Assembly: GCF_003182275.1 (NCBI RefSeq)
Contig: NZ_QGTR01000002.1
Location: forward strand, 910,237 to 974,236
Reading direction: 5' to 3'
Length of the DNA: 64,000 nt
Source: Hoeflea marina
Lineage (GTDB): Bacteria > Pseudomonadota > Alphaproteobacteria > Rhizobiales > Rhizobiaceae
Shown: piece after piece, positions 18,619 through 25,287 of the stretch
Position numbering within the stretch: the first letter of the stretch is position 1
Layout: every line of letters starts with the position of its first letter
Translations under genes and position numbers: made by a program
The notes under the pieces: generated by a model
What the model was told of the DNA's origin: nothing
Database searches by the model: none
The model's input: only the letters and a program-made list of their open reading frames with translations

Positions 18619-18911
18619 GGGTATCGGCGGGCAGTCTCCGAGTCCGTCATGCCGGACTCGATGCGGCATCCAGTCACCGCGCGTCCACGCGGTGAAAGAT
18701 CTGGTCGCTTCGGCGAACGCGGAAGTCTGCCGCGCCGCGGAGGCGGCGCCGCTGGGCCCCGGCTCGGGGGCCGGGGTGACGGAGGCCGGGGGCGGGTCTG
18801 AGATACTGCGACCTCGGCGCAGGCAGGGATGGACAGGTCGCACCCGCGAGACTTGCCGACGCTCCGGCAATGCGCGATGACACGCGCACGCAACTCAACG
18901 AGGCAGACAGA

Positions 18912-19199
18912 ATGATCCGGCACATCGTGTTTTTCAGCAGCAAGAGTCCCGAGGACTACGAAACTGTCGGCGCGGGGCTCGACCTGTTGACCGGCACCGG
19001 CATACCCCGCGTGCTGGAGATCGGCCGCAACACCAACACCGATGCGTTGTCGGAGCGGGTGGATTTCGTCGTCTACGGCGAATTCGACGACGAGGCGGCG
19101 CTGGCCGCCTACAAGGCGCATCCACTCTACCAGCGCTCGATCGAGATCGTCCGGCCGCTGCGCGACATGCGCATCGCCGCGGATTTCGCCGCGGGGTGA
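18912..19199 (+). CDS. Dabb family (stress-responsive A/B barrel) protein
   Basis: A 95-residue single-domain protein: MIRHIVFFSSKSPEDYETVG, RVLEIGRNTNTDALSERVDF, GEFDDEAALAAYKAHPLY. This is the dimeric alpha/beta barrel (Dabb) fold seen in stress-responsive and small catalytic proteins; the substrate is unknown. It sits between TerL and portal, where the Rhodobacter GTA has nothing, with about 230-290 bp of degenerate repeat sequence on each side. It therefore looks like an inserted passenger gene, not a structural component. The ATG at 18912 is chosen because the fold begins there; an upstream in-frame ATG at 18870 adds only a polar tail. Confidence 0.82.
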   Translation: MIRHIVFFSSKSPEDYETVGAGLDLLTGTGIPRVLEIGRNTNTDALSERVDFVVYGEFDDEAALAAYKAHPLYQRSIEIVRPLRDMRIAADFAAG

Positions 19200-19433
19200 A
19201 GGGCTGCCAGGCAGAGTCTCGTGTGGCGCGATCCCACGGGTTTCCGTCATGCGCCCGCGCCGCGGACGCGGCGCTGCTGGACCCCGGCTGGGGGGCGGTG
19301 GGGCCTGATGATGATGATGACGGAATGCGCGGTTTGCATCCGTCCGCCGTCCTGCCGGCTCGACCGCAGGCCGACCCTGCCCGACCAGCCACGACCGGCG
19401 GGCTCTTGACGTCAAGATCCTGAGGAGACGCTC

Positions 19434-20618
19434 ATGGCCTGGTCCCTGCGCAACCTGGTGCGGCCGGCGCGCCGGCAGCCGGTCGATGACACCGGCAGGA
19501 AGGCGACGCTGCCGCAAGCCCTGGCGGCGCTGTCCGCCGCTCCCGGCGCTCATTGGTCGGTCCGCTCCTATTCCGCGCTGGCGCGCGAAGGCTTCATGCG
19601 CAACCCGGTCGCGCACCGGGCCGTCAGGATGATCACCGAGGCGGCCGCGTCGGTTCCCTTTGTGCTGTTCGAGGACGGTCGCGAACTCGACAGCCATCCG
19701 CTGCTCGACCTGCTCGACCGGCCGGGCGGATGCGGGTCCGGCACGGAGTTCCTCGAGGCGCTCTACGGCCATCTGCTCATTTCGGGCAATGCCTGGGTCG
19801 AGGCGGTGCCGGGCAGCGAAGGGCTGGCGGGCCTGCATCTGCTCCGGCCGGACCGGGTGCGGGTGATCGAGGATGCCGAGGGCTGGCCGCTGGCTCATGA
19901 ATATGCCGCCGGCGCGGCGCGCCGGCGCTTCGCCGTCGATCCGCGCGCCGGCCACGGATTGCTGCATCTCAAGCTGTTTCACCCGCTCGACGACCACCGA
20001 GGCTTCGCGCCGCTGGAGGCGGCGCAGATGGCGCTGGATCTGCACAATGCCGCCAGCACCTGGAACAAGGCGCTGCTGGACAATTCGGCCCGGCCCTCGG
20101 GCGCGCTGGTCTACCAGCCCAAGGAGGGCGGCAATCTCACCGAGGAGCAATATGCGCGGCTCAAGGCCGAACTCGAGGAAGGGTATCAGGGAGCGCGGCG
20201 TGCCGGGCGACCGATGCTGCTCGAGGGCGGGCTCGACTGGAAGGCAATGGGGCTGACGCCGCGCGACATGGATTTCGTCGCCGCCCGCGATGGCGCCGCC
20301 CGCGACATCGCGCTGGCGCTGGGCGTGCCGCCGATGCTCATCGGCATCCCAGGCGATCTGACCTATTCCAACTACCAGGAGGCCAACCGCGCCTTCTGCC
20401 GGCTCACCGTGCTGCCGCTGATCGCGCGCACGACGCTGGCGCTGAGCAACTGGTTCCGCCCGGTCTACGGCGCCCGGATTCGGCTCGATTTCGATGCCGA
20501 CCGGCTTCCGGGACTGGCTGCCGAGCGCGAGGCACTGTGGACAAGAGTTGGCGCGGCCGATTTCCTCAGTGACGCGGAGAAGCGGGAAGCCGTTGGATAT
20601 CAGCGCGATAGGGATTGA
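19434..20618 (+). CDS. GTA portal protein (HK97 family)
   Basis: A 394-residue protein corresponding to RcGTA gp3. It contains AREGFMRNPVAHRAVRMITE, LLDLLDRPGG, EALYGHLLISGNAWVEAVPG and LALGVPPMLIGIPGDLTYSN, the conserved blocks of phage_portal (HK97-type) proteins. It would form the dodecameric ring through which DNA enters and leaves the head and on which the tail assembles. The length is normal and no frame break is seen. GAGGAG lies 7 nt before the ATG. Confidence 0.93.
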   Translation: MAWSLRNLVRPARRQPVDDTGRKATLPQALAALSAAPGAHWSVRSYSALAREGFMRNPVAHRAVRMITEAAASVPFVLFEDGRELDSHPLLDLLDRPGGCGSGTEFLEALYGHLLISGNAWVEAVPGSEGLAGLHLLRPDRVRVIEDAEGWPLAHEYAAGAARRRFAVDPRAGHGLLHLKLFHPLDDHRGFAPLEAAQMALDLHNAASTWNKALLDNSARPSGALVYQPKEGGNLTEEQYARLKAELEEGYQGARRAGRPMLLEGGLDWKAMGLTPRDMDFVAARDGAARDIALALGVPPMLIGIPGDLTYSNYQEANRAFCRLTVLPLIARTTLALSNWFRPVYGARIRLDFDADRLPGLAAEREALWTRVGAADFLSDAEKREAVGYQRDRD

Positions 20619-20725
20619 ACCGGACTCACCGCGCAAGGAATTTGATTCAGTCTCTCAGCTGCCGGCCGGCTGACGAGTACGTCCGAATGCCTTCTGATTG
20701 CCGCACCGTTTCGAAAGGACAGGTC

Positions 20726-21046
20726 ATGAACCCTCTCGGTTTTGACCCGACGATGATCGCCGCGCGGATTGCCGGCGCGGTGGCCGGCGCGCTGGTGTCC
20801 CTTGCCTACATGCTGCCCAAGGGCCGCAGGGAGGCCGCCACACGGGGCTTCGCCGGCCTGGCCTCCGGTCTGGTGTTCGGCGGGCCTGCCGGGGTGGTGC
20901 TTGCGCAACGGCTGGGCGTGGTCGAGGACCTCAGCCGGCCCGAGATCCTGATGATGGGGGCGGCGGCAGCCAGCATGAGCGCCTGGTGGAGCCTCGGCGT
21001 GCTGGCGCGGATCGCCGACCGATTGGGGCGCGGCAAGGGCGGATAG
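20726..21046 (+). CDS. DUF6107-like small membrane protein of GTA clusters (gp3.5 position)
   Basis: A 106-residue protein between portal and prohead protease. Two hydrophobic segments (about 15-32 and 40-60: ARIAGAVAGALVSLAYMLP, GFAGLASGLVFGGPAGVVLA) and a third weaker one (about 73-95) suggest a small membrane protein. It matches rhizobial DUF6107 proteins found at this position. The role is unknown; a holin-like or head-assembly function would be a guess. The ATG at 20726 is preceded by AAGGA. Confidence 0.72.
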   Translation: MNPLGFDPTMIAARIAGAVAGALVSLAYMLPKGRREAATRGFAGLASGLVFGGPAGVVLAQRLGVVEDLSRPEILMMGAAAASMSAWWSLGVLARIADRLGRGKGG

Positions 21047-21057
21047 GGCTTGGGCCT

Positions 21058-21082
21058 TTCTCCCCCGCAAGGGGGGAGAGCG
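21058..21082. repeat. Partial palindromic intergenic repeat
   Basis: Only the hairpin arm TTTCTCCCCCGCAAGGGGGGAGAG of the repeat family is present. It lies between gp3.5 and the prohead protease. Confidence 0.65.
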
Positions 21083-21141
21083 GCGGCCGTGCAAGCCCGC
21101 CCCCGAAAAACCAAGCAGATTATTCCACGAAAGGACACCCC

Positions 21142-21807
21142 ATGGCTGAGAAAGCGATGGACCGGCGGCAGGAGAAGCGCGTCGACCTGGCGCTTGAGGA
21201 TGTGAGCGGCGACGGGCGGTTTTCAGGCTATGCCAGCCTGTTCGGAACGATGGATCTGGGCCGCGACATCATCGAGCCCGGAGCCTTCGCGCGGTCGCTG
21301 GCAAGCCGCGGACCGGGCGAGGTGCGCATGCTCTACCAGCACGATCCGGAGCAGCCCATCGGCCGCTGGACCACGATCCGCGAGGACACGCGCGGCCTGC
21401 ACGTCGAGGGACGGCTGGCGCTGGGCGTGACGCGCGCCCGCGAGGTGCATGAGCTGATGAAATCCGGCGCGCTCGACGGCCTGTCGATCGGCTTCCAGAC
21501 GGTGAAGTCGCGCGCCGACCGGAAGACCGGGGCCCGGCGCATCCTTGCCGCCGACCTCTGGGAGATCTCGGTGGTCACCTTCCCGATGCAGCCCGGCGCC
21601 CGCGTGACCCAGGTCAAGCAGGCCTCCGCCCGGCGCGATCCTCAAGCCGGGCCTCAAAGCGCGATCCGCCGCGCGACCCGTTCCATCGCTCCGCTCGCAG
21701 GCAGCCGGTCCGGAGCCGACAGGATCTTAATTGCCATGCGGATGCTCCGTGATGCCGGTCGCCGCGCGCCGCGGACCAGATCCTGCAGCGCTTCGGCTTT
21801 CGATTGA
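21142..21807 (+). CDS. GTA prohead protease (HK97 family), altered C-terminus
   Basis: A 221-residue reading frame corresponding to RcGTA gp4. Residues 1-155 show the HK97 prohead protease fold: GRFSGYASLFGTMDLGRDII, PGAFARSL, VRMLYQHDPEQPIGRW (catalytic His), GALDGLSIGFQTV (catalytic Ser) and LWEISVVTFPMQPGA. After about residue 165 the sequence becomes Arg/Ser/Ala-rich with no family resemblance and runs into the degraded region where the capsid gene should begin. The original C-terminus has probably been lost together with the capsid gene. The protease normally cleaves the capsid delta domain, so its substrate is missing here. Confidence 0.85.
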   Translation: MAEKAMDRRQEKRVDLALEDVSGDGRFSGYASLFGTMDLGRDIIEPGAFARSLASRGPGEVRMLYQHDPEQPIGRWTTIREDTRGLHVEGRLALGVTRAREVHELMKSGALDGLSIGFQTVKSRADRKTGARRILAADLWEISVVTFPMQPGARVTQVKQASARRDPQAGPQSAIRRATRSIAPLAGSRSGADRILIAMRMLRDAGRRAPRTRSCSASAFD

Positions 21808-21824
21808 ATCGCAGAAGCGCCGCC

Positions 21825-21945
21825 GGTTCCTGATTTGCCGCATCGTCCTACGACGACGTGAAATTCACTTCGTCTGGAAATGCTTGGTTCCTGATTTGCC
21901 GCATTGTCCTGCGACGAAGTGAAATTCACTTCGTCTGGAAATGCT
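21825..21945. repeat. Two tandem 61-bp palindromic repeats at the missing-capsid site
   Basis: Copies at 21825-21885 and 21886-21945 differ at only a few positions. Each contains the near-perfect palindrome ACGAAGTGAA-A-TTCACTTCGT and begins GGTTCCTGATTTGCCGCAT. Read in reverse, it starts AGCATTTCC, like dispersed intergenic repeats common in Rhizobiales genomes. They lie exactly where the major capsid gene is expected. Confidence 0.85.
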
Positions 21946-22006
21946 CTGGCCCGCCATCGCCATCGAGGCCGGCCCGGCCCCTTCGACCCCGCTGCAGGAG
22001 ATCGCC

Positions 22007-22573
22007 ATGAGCCTGATTTCAACCGAGCCGCCGCTGGTGGAGCCGCTGTCGCTTGCCGACCTGAAGACGCATCTGAGGCTTGAGACGGCCGAAGAGGACG
22101 CGCTGCTGGGCGACCTGATCGCCGCCGCCCGCGGCCATCTCGAGGCCGTGACCGGGCTGGCGCTGATCAGCCAGGGATTCCGGCTGTCGCTCGACGACTG
22201 GCCGGCGGCGAAGGTGATTCACCTGCCGAGGTTTCCGGTGCAGAGCATTGACGGGATTCGGATTTTCGATGCGGCGGGGCTGGCACAGCCGGTGCCGCTT
22301 GCGGGCATGCTGCTCGATTCCGAGTCCCGCCCGGCCCGGCTGGTGCTGGCCCGGATGCCCTTGCCGGGCCAGGCGATCAACGGCATCGAGATCGACTTTT
22401 CCGCCGGCTTCGGCATGGCCACGGAGGTGCCGCCGGAGCTCCGGCGCGCGCTGCTGCTGCACGCGGCGCTGATGTACGAGTTCCGCGGCTCGGTGCCGGT
22501 CGCGATGCAGCCGGCGGCAGTGCCGGCCGGCTACGAGCGGCTGATCTCGCCCTGGACGCGGAGGGCGCTGTGA
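22007..22573 (+). CDS. GTA head-tail connector gp6
   Basis: A 188-residue protein of the phage gp6-like head-tail connector type: LSLADLKTHLRLETAEEDALLGDLIAAARGHLEAVTG, then a middle beta region with RFPVQSIDGIRIFD and a C-terminal ELRRALLLHAALMYEFRG. It corresponds to RcGTA gp6, the adaptor below the portal. CAGGAG precedes the ATG. The stop overlaps the next start (TGATG), and from here the operon is tight through gp8. The upstream neighbour should be the capsid gene but is not. Confidence 0.9.
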   Translation: MSLISTEPPLVEPLSLADLKTHLRLETAEEDALLGDLIAAARGHLEAVTGLALISQGFRLSLDDWPAAKVIHLPRFPVQSIDGIRIFDAAGLAQPVPLAGMLLDSESRPARLVLARMPLPGQAINGIEIDFSAGFGMATEVPPELRRALLLHAALMYEFRGSVPVAMQPAAVPAGYERLISPWTRRAL

Positions 22574-22908
22574 TGGGATGGACCACGCTCGATCCCGGCC
22601 GCCTGACCGCAAGGCTGGTGCTGGAGGCCCCCGACGATCTCGATGACGGCCAGGGCGGCGCCGTGCCCGGCTGGGCAACGGTCGCGAGCCTGTGGGGACT
22701 GGTCGAGCCGCTGGCGGTCCGGCCCGGCGAGGAGGCGAACGCCTTCATCGCGACGGCGACGCACCGGGTGACGATCCGCTTCCGCAACGGCGTGGCGAGC
22801 GGCATGCGCTTCGGGCTCGGCGCCCGCCGGCTCGCGATCCGCACGCTGCGCGATCCCGACGAGGGCCGGCGCTATCTCGTCTGCGATTGCGAGGAGGAAG
22901 GTCGATGA
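22573..22908 (+). CDS. GTA head-tail adaptor (stopper) gp7
   Basis: A 111-residue beta-rich protein: RLTARLVLEAPDDLDDGQGG, WATVASLWGLVEPL, ATHRVTIRFRNGVASGMRF. This is the phage head closure/stopper pattern (SPP1 gp16-like), equivalent to RcGTA gp7. It starts with ATG at 22573, overlapping the gp6 stop, and overlaps the gp8 start by 4 nt. Confidence 0.88.
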   Translation: MGWTTLDPGRLTARLVLEAPDDLDDGQGGAVPGWATVASLWGLVEPLAVRPGEEANAFIATATHRVTIRFRNGVASGMRFGLGARRLAIRTLRDPDEGRRYLVCDCEEEGR

Positions 22909-23303
22909 GCGCCAATCCCCTGCAGAAGGCGGTGGTGGCGCGGCTTGCGGGCGACGCCGCGATCCTCGCCATCGCCGGCCCCGGCCGGGTGCTCGACCGC
23001 GGCGCCACGCGCCGGCTCCTGCCCTGCCTGGTGGTCGGCGACTGGAGTGTCAGCGACTGGTCGACGGGCACCGAGACGGGCGCCGAGCACCGTTTCGAAA
23101 TCGAGATCTGGTCGGAGCACAACGGCCGCCGGCAGGCGATGGATCTGGCGCTGGCCACAGGCGTGGCGCTGCACGACGCGGCGCTGGCGCTCGACGCCGG
23201 ACGGCTCGTCAATCTCAGGCTGGAGCGGACGCGGTCCAGGCGCGAGCCGAGGAGCAACCTCAACACTGCGCGGCTCGAGTTTCGGGCGGTGGTGGAGGGG
23301 TGA
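22905..23303 (+). CDS. GTA tail terminator gp8 (DUF3168)
   Basis: A 132-residue protein with NPLQKAVVARLAGDAAILAI, the DUF3168 beta strands EHRFEIEIWSEHNGRRQAMD and the C-terminal LNTARLEFRAVVEG. It corresponds to RcGTA gp8, which caps the tail tube. GAGGAAGG precedes the ATG. The last 34 bp of the gene recur 649 bp downstream, beyond an inserted two-gene cassette. Confidence 0.9.
   Translation: MSANPLQKAVVARLAGDAAILAIAGPGRVLDRGATRRLLPCLVVGDWSVSDWSTGTETGAEHRFEIEIWSEHNGRRQAMDLALATGVALHDAALALDAGRLVNLRLERTRSRREPRSNLNTARLEFRAVVEG
23270..23303 (+). repeat. Direct repeat: left copy of the gp8 3' end
   Basis: A 34-bp sequence GCGGCTCGAGTTTCGGGC... ending in the gp8 stop codon. It matches 23919-23952 with one mismatch (G at 23288, A at 23937). 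The two copies bracket the inserted cassette. Confidence 0.85.
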
Positions 23304-23320
23304 GATTAGGAGAAATGGCA

Positions 23321-23515
23321 ATGAAAAGAGATGCTGCTGATGCTCGTGGAAATAACGACATCGACATAGAAGTCGTCGAGAGACAAACTGAAAAAGGCGT
23401 GTGGTCAGTTGAGGTGATTGACCACACGGATGGCGGAGCCATCTATCTGACAAAATTTCATGGCGCTTGCTCAAGGGCGCGCGCAACTCAATACGCTGAG
23501 TGGCTTAGAACTTAA
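23321..23515 (+). CDS. Small hypothetical protein in the GTA insertion
   Basis: A 64-residue acidic-then-basic protein beginning MKRDAADARGNNDIDIEVVE and ending QYAEWLRT, with the core GVWSVEVIDHTDGGAIYLTKF. No family recognised. AGGAG lies 8 nt before the ATG at 23321; an ATG two codons earlier is possible. Base composition is clearly lower in GC than the GTA genes around it, a sign of separate origin. Its stop overlaps the stop of the convergent next gene by 2 nt. Confidence 0.65.
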   Translation: MKRDAADARGNNDIDIEVVERQTEKGVWSVEVIDHTDGGAIYLTKFHGACSRARATQYAEWLRT

Positions 23516-23820
23516 TATACGACCTCTGCAGCGATTTTGTCGACACAGGTCTGGGGTCTGGAATGGTTATCCTGTGTATGCCAGCTTCCATCTTTGAGAA
23601 GAACGTCTGTCACTTGTGAAAGAGCCATGCAGCGCCATTCACCTCCTGGTGAAAGTCCTTTCGAGCTTTCACCCGCAAATTGAAATGCTAGCGCTTGTTC
23701 CTTTCCGTTCTTCCAGCCGACAGCATGCACGCAGAGCTCTCGATGTCGCCCCTGGTATGAACAATGCAATTGTTTCTTTTTGTTCACAGATTCGACGAAA
23801 AGTTCAAATACATCAGACAT
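23512..23820 (-). CDS. Small WYL-like hypothetical protein in the GTA insertion
   Basis: A 102-residue protein: MSDVFELFVESVNKKKQLHC, SYQGRHRELCVHAVGWKNGK, ALAFQFAGESSKGLSPGGEW, RCMALSQVTDVLLKDGSWHT. The order Tyr-x-Gly...Arg-x-Leu-x-Val-His-x-x-Gly...Gly-x-Trp-Arg...Leu-Ser-x-Val resembles the SH3-like core of WYL domains, which bind nucleic acids or ligands in bacterial regulators and defence-associated proteins. This is a fold-level guess. The ATG at 23820 has GGAGG at 6-nt spacing, so the longer minus-strand frame is not the gene. It is convergent with the 64-residue gene, on the opposite strand to the GTA operon and less GC-rich. Confidence 0.62.
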   Translation of the reverse strand: MSDVFELFVESVNKKKQLHCSYQGRHRELCVHAVGWKNGKEQALAFQFAGESSKGLSPGGEWRCMALSQVTDVLLKDGSWHTQDNHSRPQTCVDKIAAEVVY

Positions 23821-23918
23821 TCTCATCCTCCAATATTGCTTAGACCAGCTTCGCACTATTTTCGCGTTTCTACCAGCGCACTTCGCAATCGTTGGAACCC
23901 CGGAGTGCTGCACACGGT

Positions 23919-23952
23919 GCGGCTCGAGTTTCGGGCAGTGGTGGAGGGGTGA
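23919..23952 (+). repeat. Direct repeat: right copy of the gp8 3' end
   Basis: It matches the last 34 bp of gp8 with one mismatch. At the protein level similarity extends further upstream: VLHTVRLEFRAVVEG here against NLNTARLEFRAVVEG in gp8, with synonymous changes (CTC/CTG, ACT/ACG). The right copy therefore looks like a diverged gp8 end and not a fresh target-site duplication. Confidence 0.82.
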
Positions 23953-23975
23953 AGGCGGCATCGATCGCGATGCCT

Positions 23976-24024
23976 TTCTCCCCGCTTGCGGGGGAGATGT
24001 CACCGAAGGTGACAGAGGGGGGCA
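23976..24024. repeat. Palindromic intergenic repeat
   Basis: A full copy in the same orientation as that at 16899: a CTCCCCGCTTGCGGGGGAG hairpin, a CACCGAAGGTG hairpin, then ACAGAGGGGGG. An inverted copy follows about 40 bp later. Confidence 0.8.
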
Positions 24025-24064
24025 TGGATCGGCAAAAGCCGCATGTTCGGCGAGAGTGGAGGGT

Positions 24065-24117
24065 TCACCCCCCATCTGTCGGCTGCGCCGACATCTCCCC
24101 CGCAAGGGGGGAGAGTG
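24065..24117. repeat. Palindromic intergenic repeat, opposite orientation
   Basis: CCCCCCATCTGTCGG, a TCGGCTGCGCCGA hairpin and a CTCCCCCGCAAGGGGGGAG hairpin. With the copy at 23976 it forms an inverted pair that could fold into one long hairpin just ahead of the tail-tube gene. Confidence 0.8.
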
Positions 24118-24170
24118 GCCTCCGCGCGTGTGGCTTGCTCCGTTCAAACAACTATTCCAAGGAGATCCCC

Positions 24171-24578
24171 ATGGGTGCGCAGAAGGGCAAGGACCTGTTG
24201 CTGAAGGTCGAGGGCGGGGGCGGGTTTGTCACCGTGGCGGGGCTGAGGGCGCGGCGGCTGGCGTTCAATGCGGAAGCCGTCGACATCACCGACGCGGAAT
24301 CGGCGGGGCGCTGGCGCGAGCTGCTTTCGGGCGCCGGCGTGCAACGGGCCTCGATCTCGGGCGGCGGCATCTTCAAGGATGCCGAGAGCGACGGGCTGGC
24401 GCGAGCTGCGTTCTTCGCCGGCGAGATCCGCACCTGGCAGGCGCTGATCCCGGATTTCGGCACGGTGACCGGACCGTTCCAGATCGTGGCGCTCGACTAT
24501 TCCGGTCGCCACGACGGCGAGGTCGCCTTCGAGATGGCGCTCGAATCGGCCGGCGAACTTGTCTTCGGTGCACTTTGA
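24171..24578 (+). CDS. GTA major tail (tube) protein gp9
   Basis: A 135-residue protein of the TP901-1-like major tail family: MGAQKGKDLLLKVEGGGGFV, TVAGLRARRLAFNAEAVDIT, ESAGRWRELLSGAGVQRASI, SGGGIFKD, GRHDGEVAFEMALESAGELV. It corresponds to RcGTA gp9, stacked hexamers of which form the short tail tube. AAGGAG precedes the ATG at 24171; the longer open frame upstream is repeat sequence. Its stop and the next start share a base, and from here the operon is compact to its end. Confidence 0.93.
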   Translation: MGAQKGKDLLLKVEGGGGFVTVAGLRARRLAFNAEAVDITDAESAGRWRELLSGAGVQRASISGGGIFKDAESDGLARAAFFAGEIRTWQALIPDFGTVTGPFQIVALDYSGRHDGEVAFEMALESAGELVFGAL

Positions 24579-25021
24579 TGCACGCGCCGCCCGCCATCCC
24601 CAACCGCCGTCGCGGCGAGATCGCCGCCCGGCTCGACGGCGAAAGCCGGGTGCTGTGCCTGACGCTGGGCGCGCTGGCGGAGCTCGAAAGCGCCTTCGGC
24701 GTCGACAACCTCGCCGATCTCGGCGCCCGCTTCGGTTCCGGCAAGCTCTCGGCGCGCGACATCATCCGCATCGTCGGCGCGGGCCTGCGCGGCGCCGGCA
24801 ACCGGATCTGCGACGAGGACGTGGCCTGCATGTCGGCCGAGGGCGGGGCGGCCGGATTTGCCAGGATTGCTGCCGAACTGCTGCTCGCTAGCTTCGGCGG
24901 CGAGGCGGAAAGTGCTGCTTCGCCAGATGCTTCCGGCGCAGGCGTGAATCAGTTTCGAGAATCCCGGAAAGGCGCGGAGGTGTCCGCTGCTCCGCGCCCC
25001 CGGCAGCCGCAGGCGGAGTGA
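24578..25021 (+). CDS. GTA gp10 family tail assembly protein
   Basis: A 147-residue protein. Residues 8-105 match the GTA-gp10 (phage_TAC-type) domain: RRRGEIAARLDGESRVLCLT, LGALAELESAFGVDNLADLG and RDIIRIVGAGLRGAGNRI. It is a likely chaperone that coats the tape measure during tail assembly. The Ala/Pro-rich C-terminal 40 residues are variable. The start overlaps the gp9 stop, and the stop overlaps the next GTG start (GTGA). Confidence 0.88.
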   Translation: MHAPPAIPNRRRGEIAARLDGESRVLCLTLGALAELESAFGVDNLADLGARFGSGKLSARDIIRIVGAGLRGAGNRICDEDVACMSAEGGAAGFARIAAELLLASFGGEAESAASPDASGAGVNQFRESRKGAEVSAAPRPRQPQAE

Positions 25022-25287
25022 CCGGATCCGGAGCCTCGACGGAGGCGGCTTTTCCCTGGGCCGCCATCCTCGGCTTCGGCCTCGGCCGCCTGCGGCTGCC
25101 ACCCACGCAATTCTGGGCATTGAGCCTGCCGGAACTGGCAGCCCTCGCCGGACCGCCCGTGGCGGCGCCGGCGGTGACCGGACGGGCGGACCTGGCCCGG
25201 CTGATGCGGCAATTCCCCGACCGGGACGCGACCCCGCAGGAATGCGTCCGCGATACCCGGGAAGAAGGAGAGACCCATGGCCGATGA
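25018..25287 (+). CDS. GTA phage tail assembly chaperone (rcc01693-like)
   Basis: An 89-residue protein with FPWAAILGFGLGRLRLPPTQ and FWALSLPELAAL, the signature of the small rcc01693-type proteins encoded between gp10 and the tape measure in GTAs. Gp10 followed by this overlapping small frame resembles the two-part tail chaperones of siphophages. It starts with GTG inside the gp10 stop and overlaps the tape measure gene by 11 nt. Confidence 0.8.
   Translation: MTGSGASTEAAFPWAAILGFGLGRLRLPPTQFWALSLPELAALAGPPVAAPAVTGRADLARLMRQFPDRDATPQECVRDTREEGETHGR

Noticed and set aside
15721-18870. 1049-residue minus-strand open frame over gp1 and TerL
   Set aside because: Antisense of the terminase genes, containing translated palindromic repeats and no ribosome site or known domain.
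23270-23952. Classical prophage or genomic-island attachment sites
   Set aside because: No integrase, tRNA gene or phage module lies between the repeats, and the unit is only 649 bp. Kept as a duplicated gp8 end without calling it attL/attR.
15820-24117. CRISPR-like array suggested by recurring repeats
   Set aside because: The copies are kilobases apart, individually palindromic, in both orientations and without regular spacers. They are dispersed intergenic repeats.
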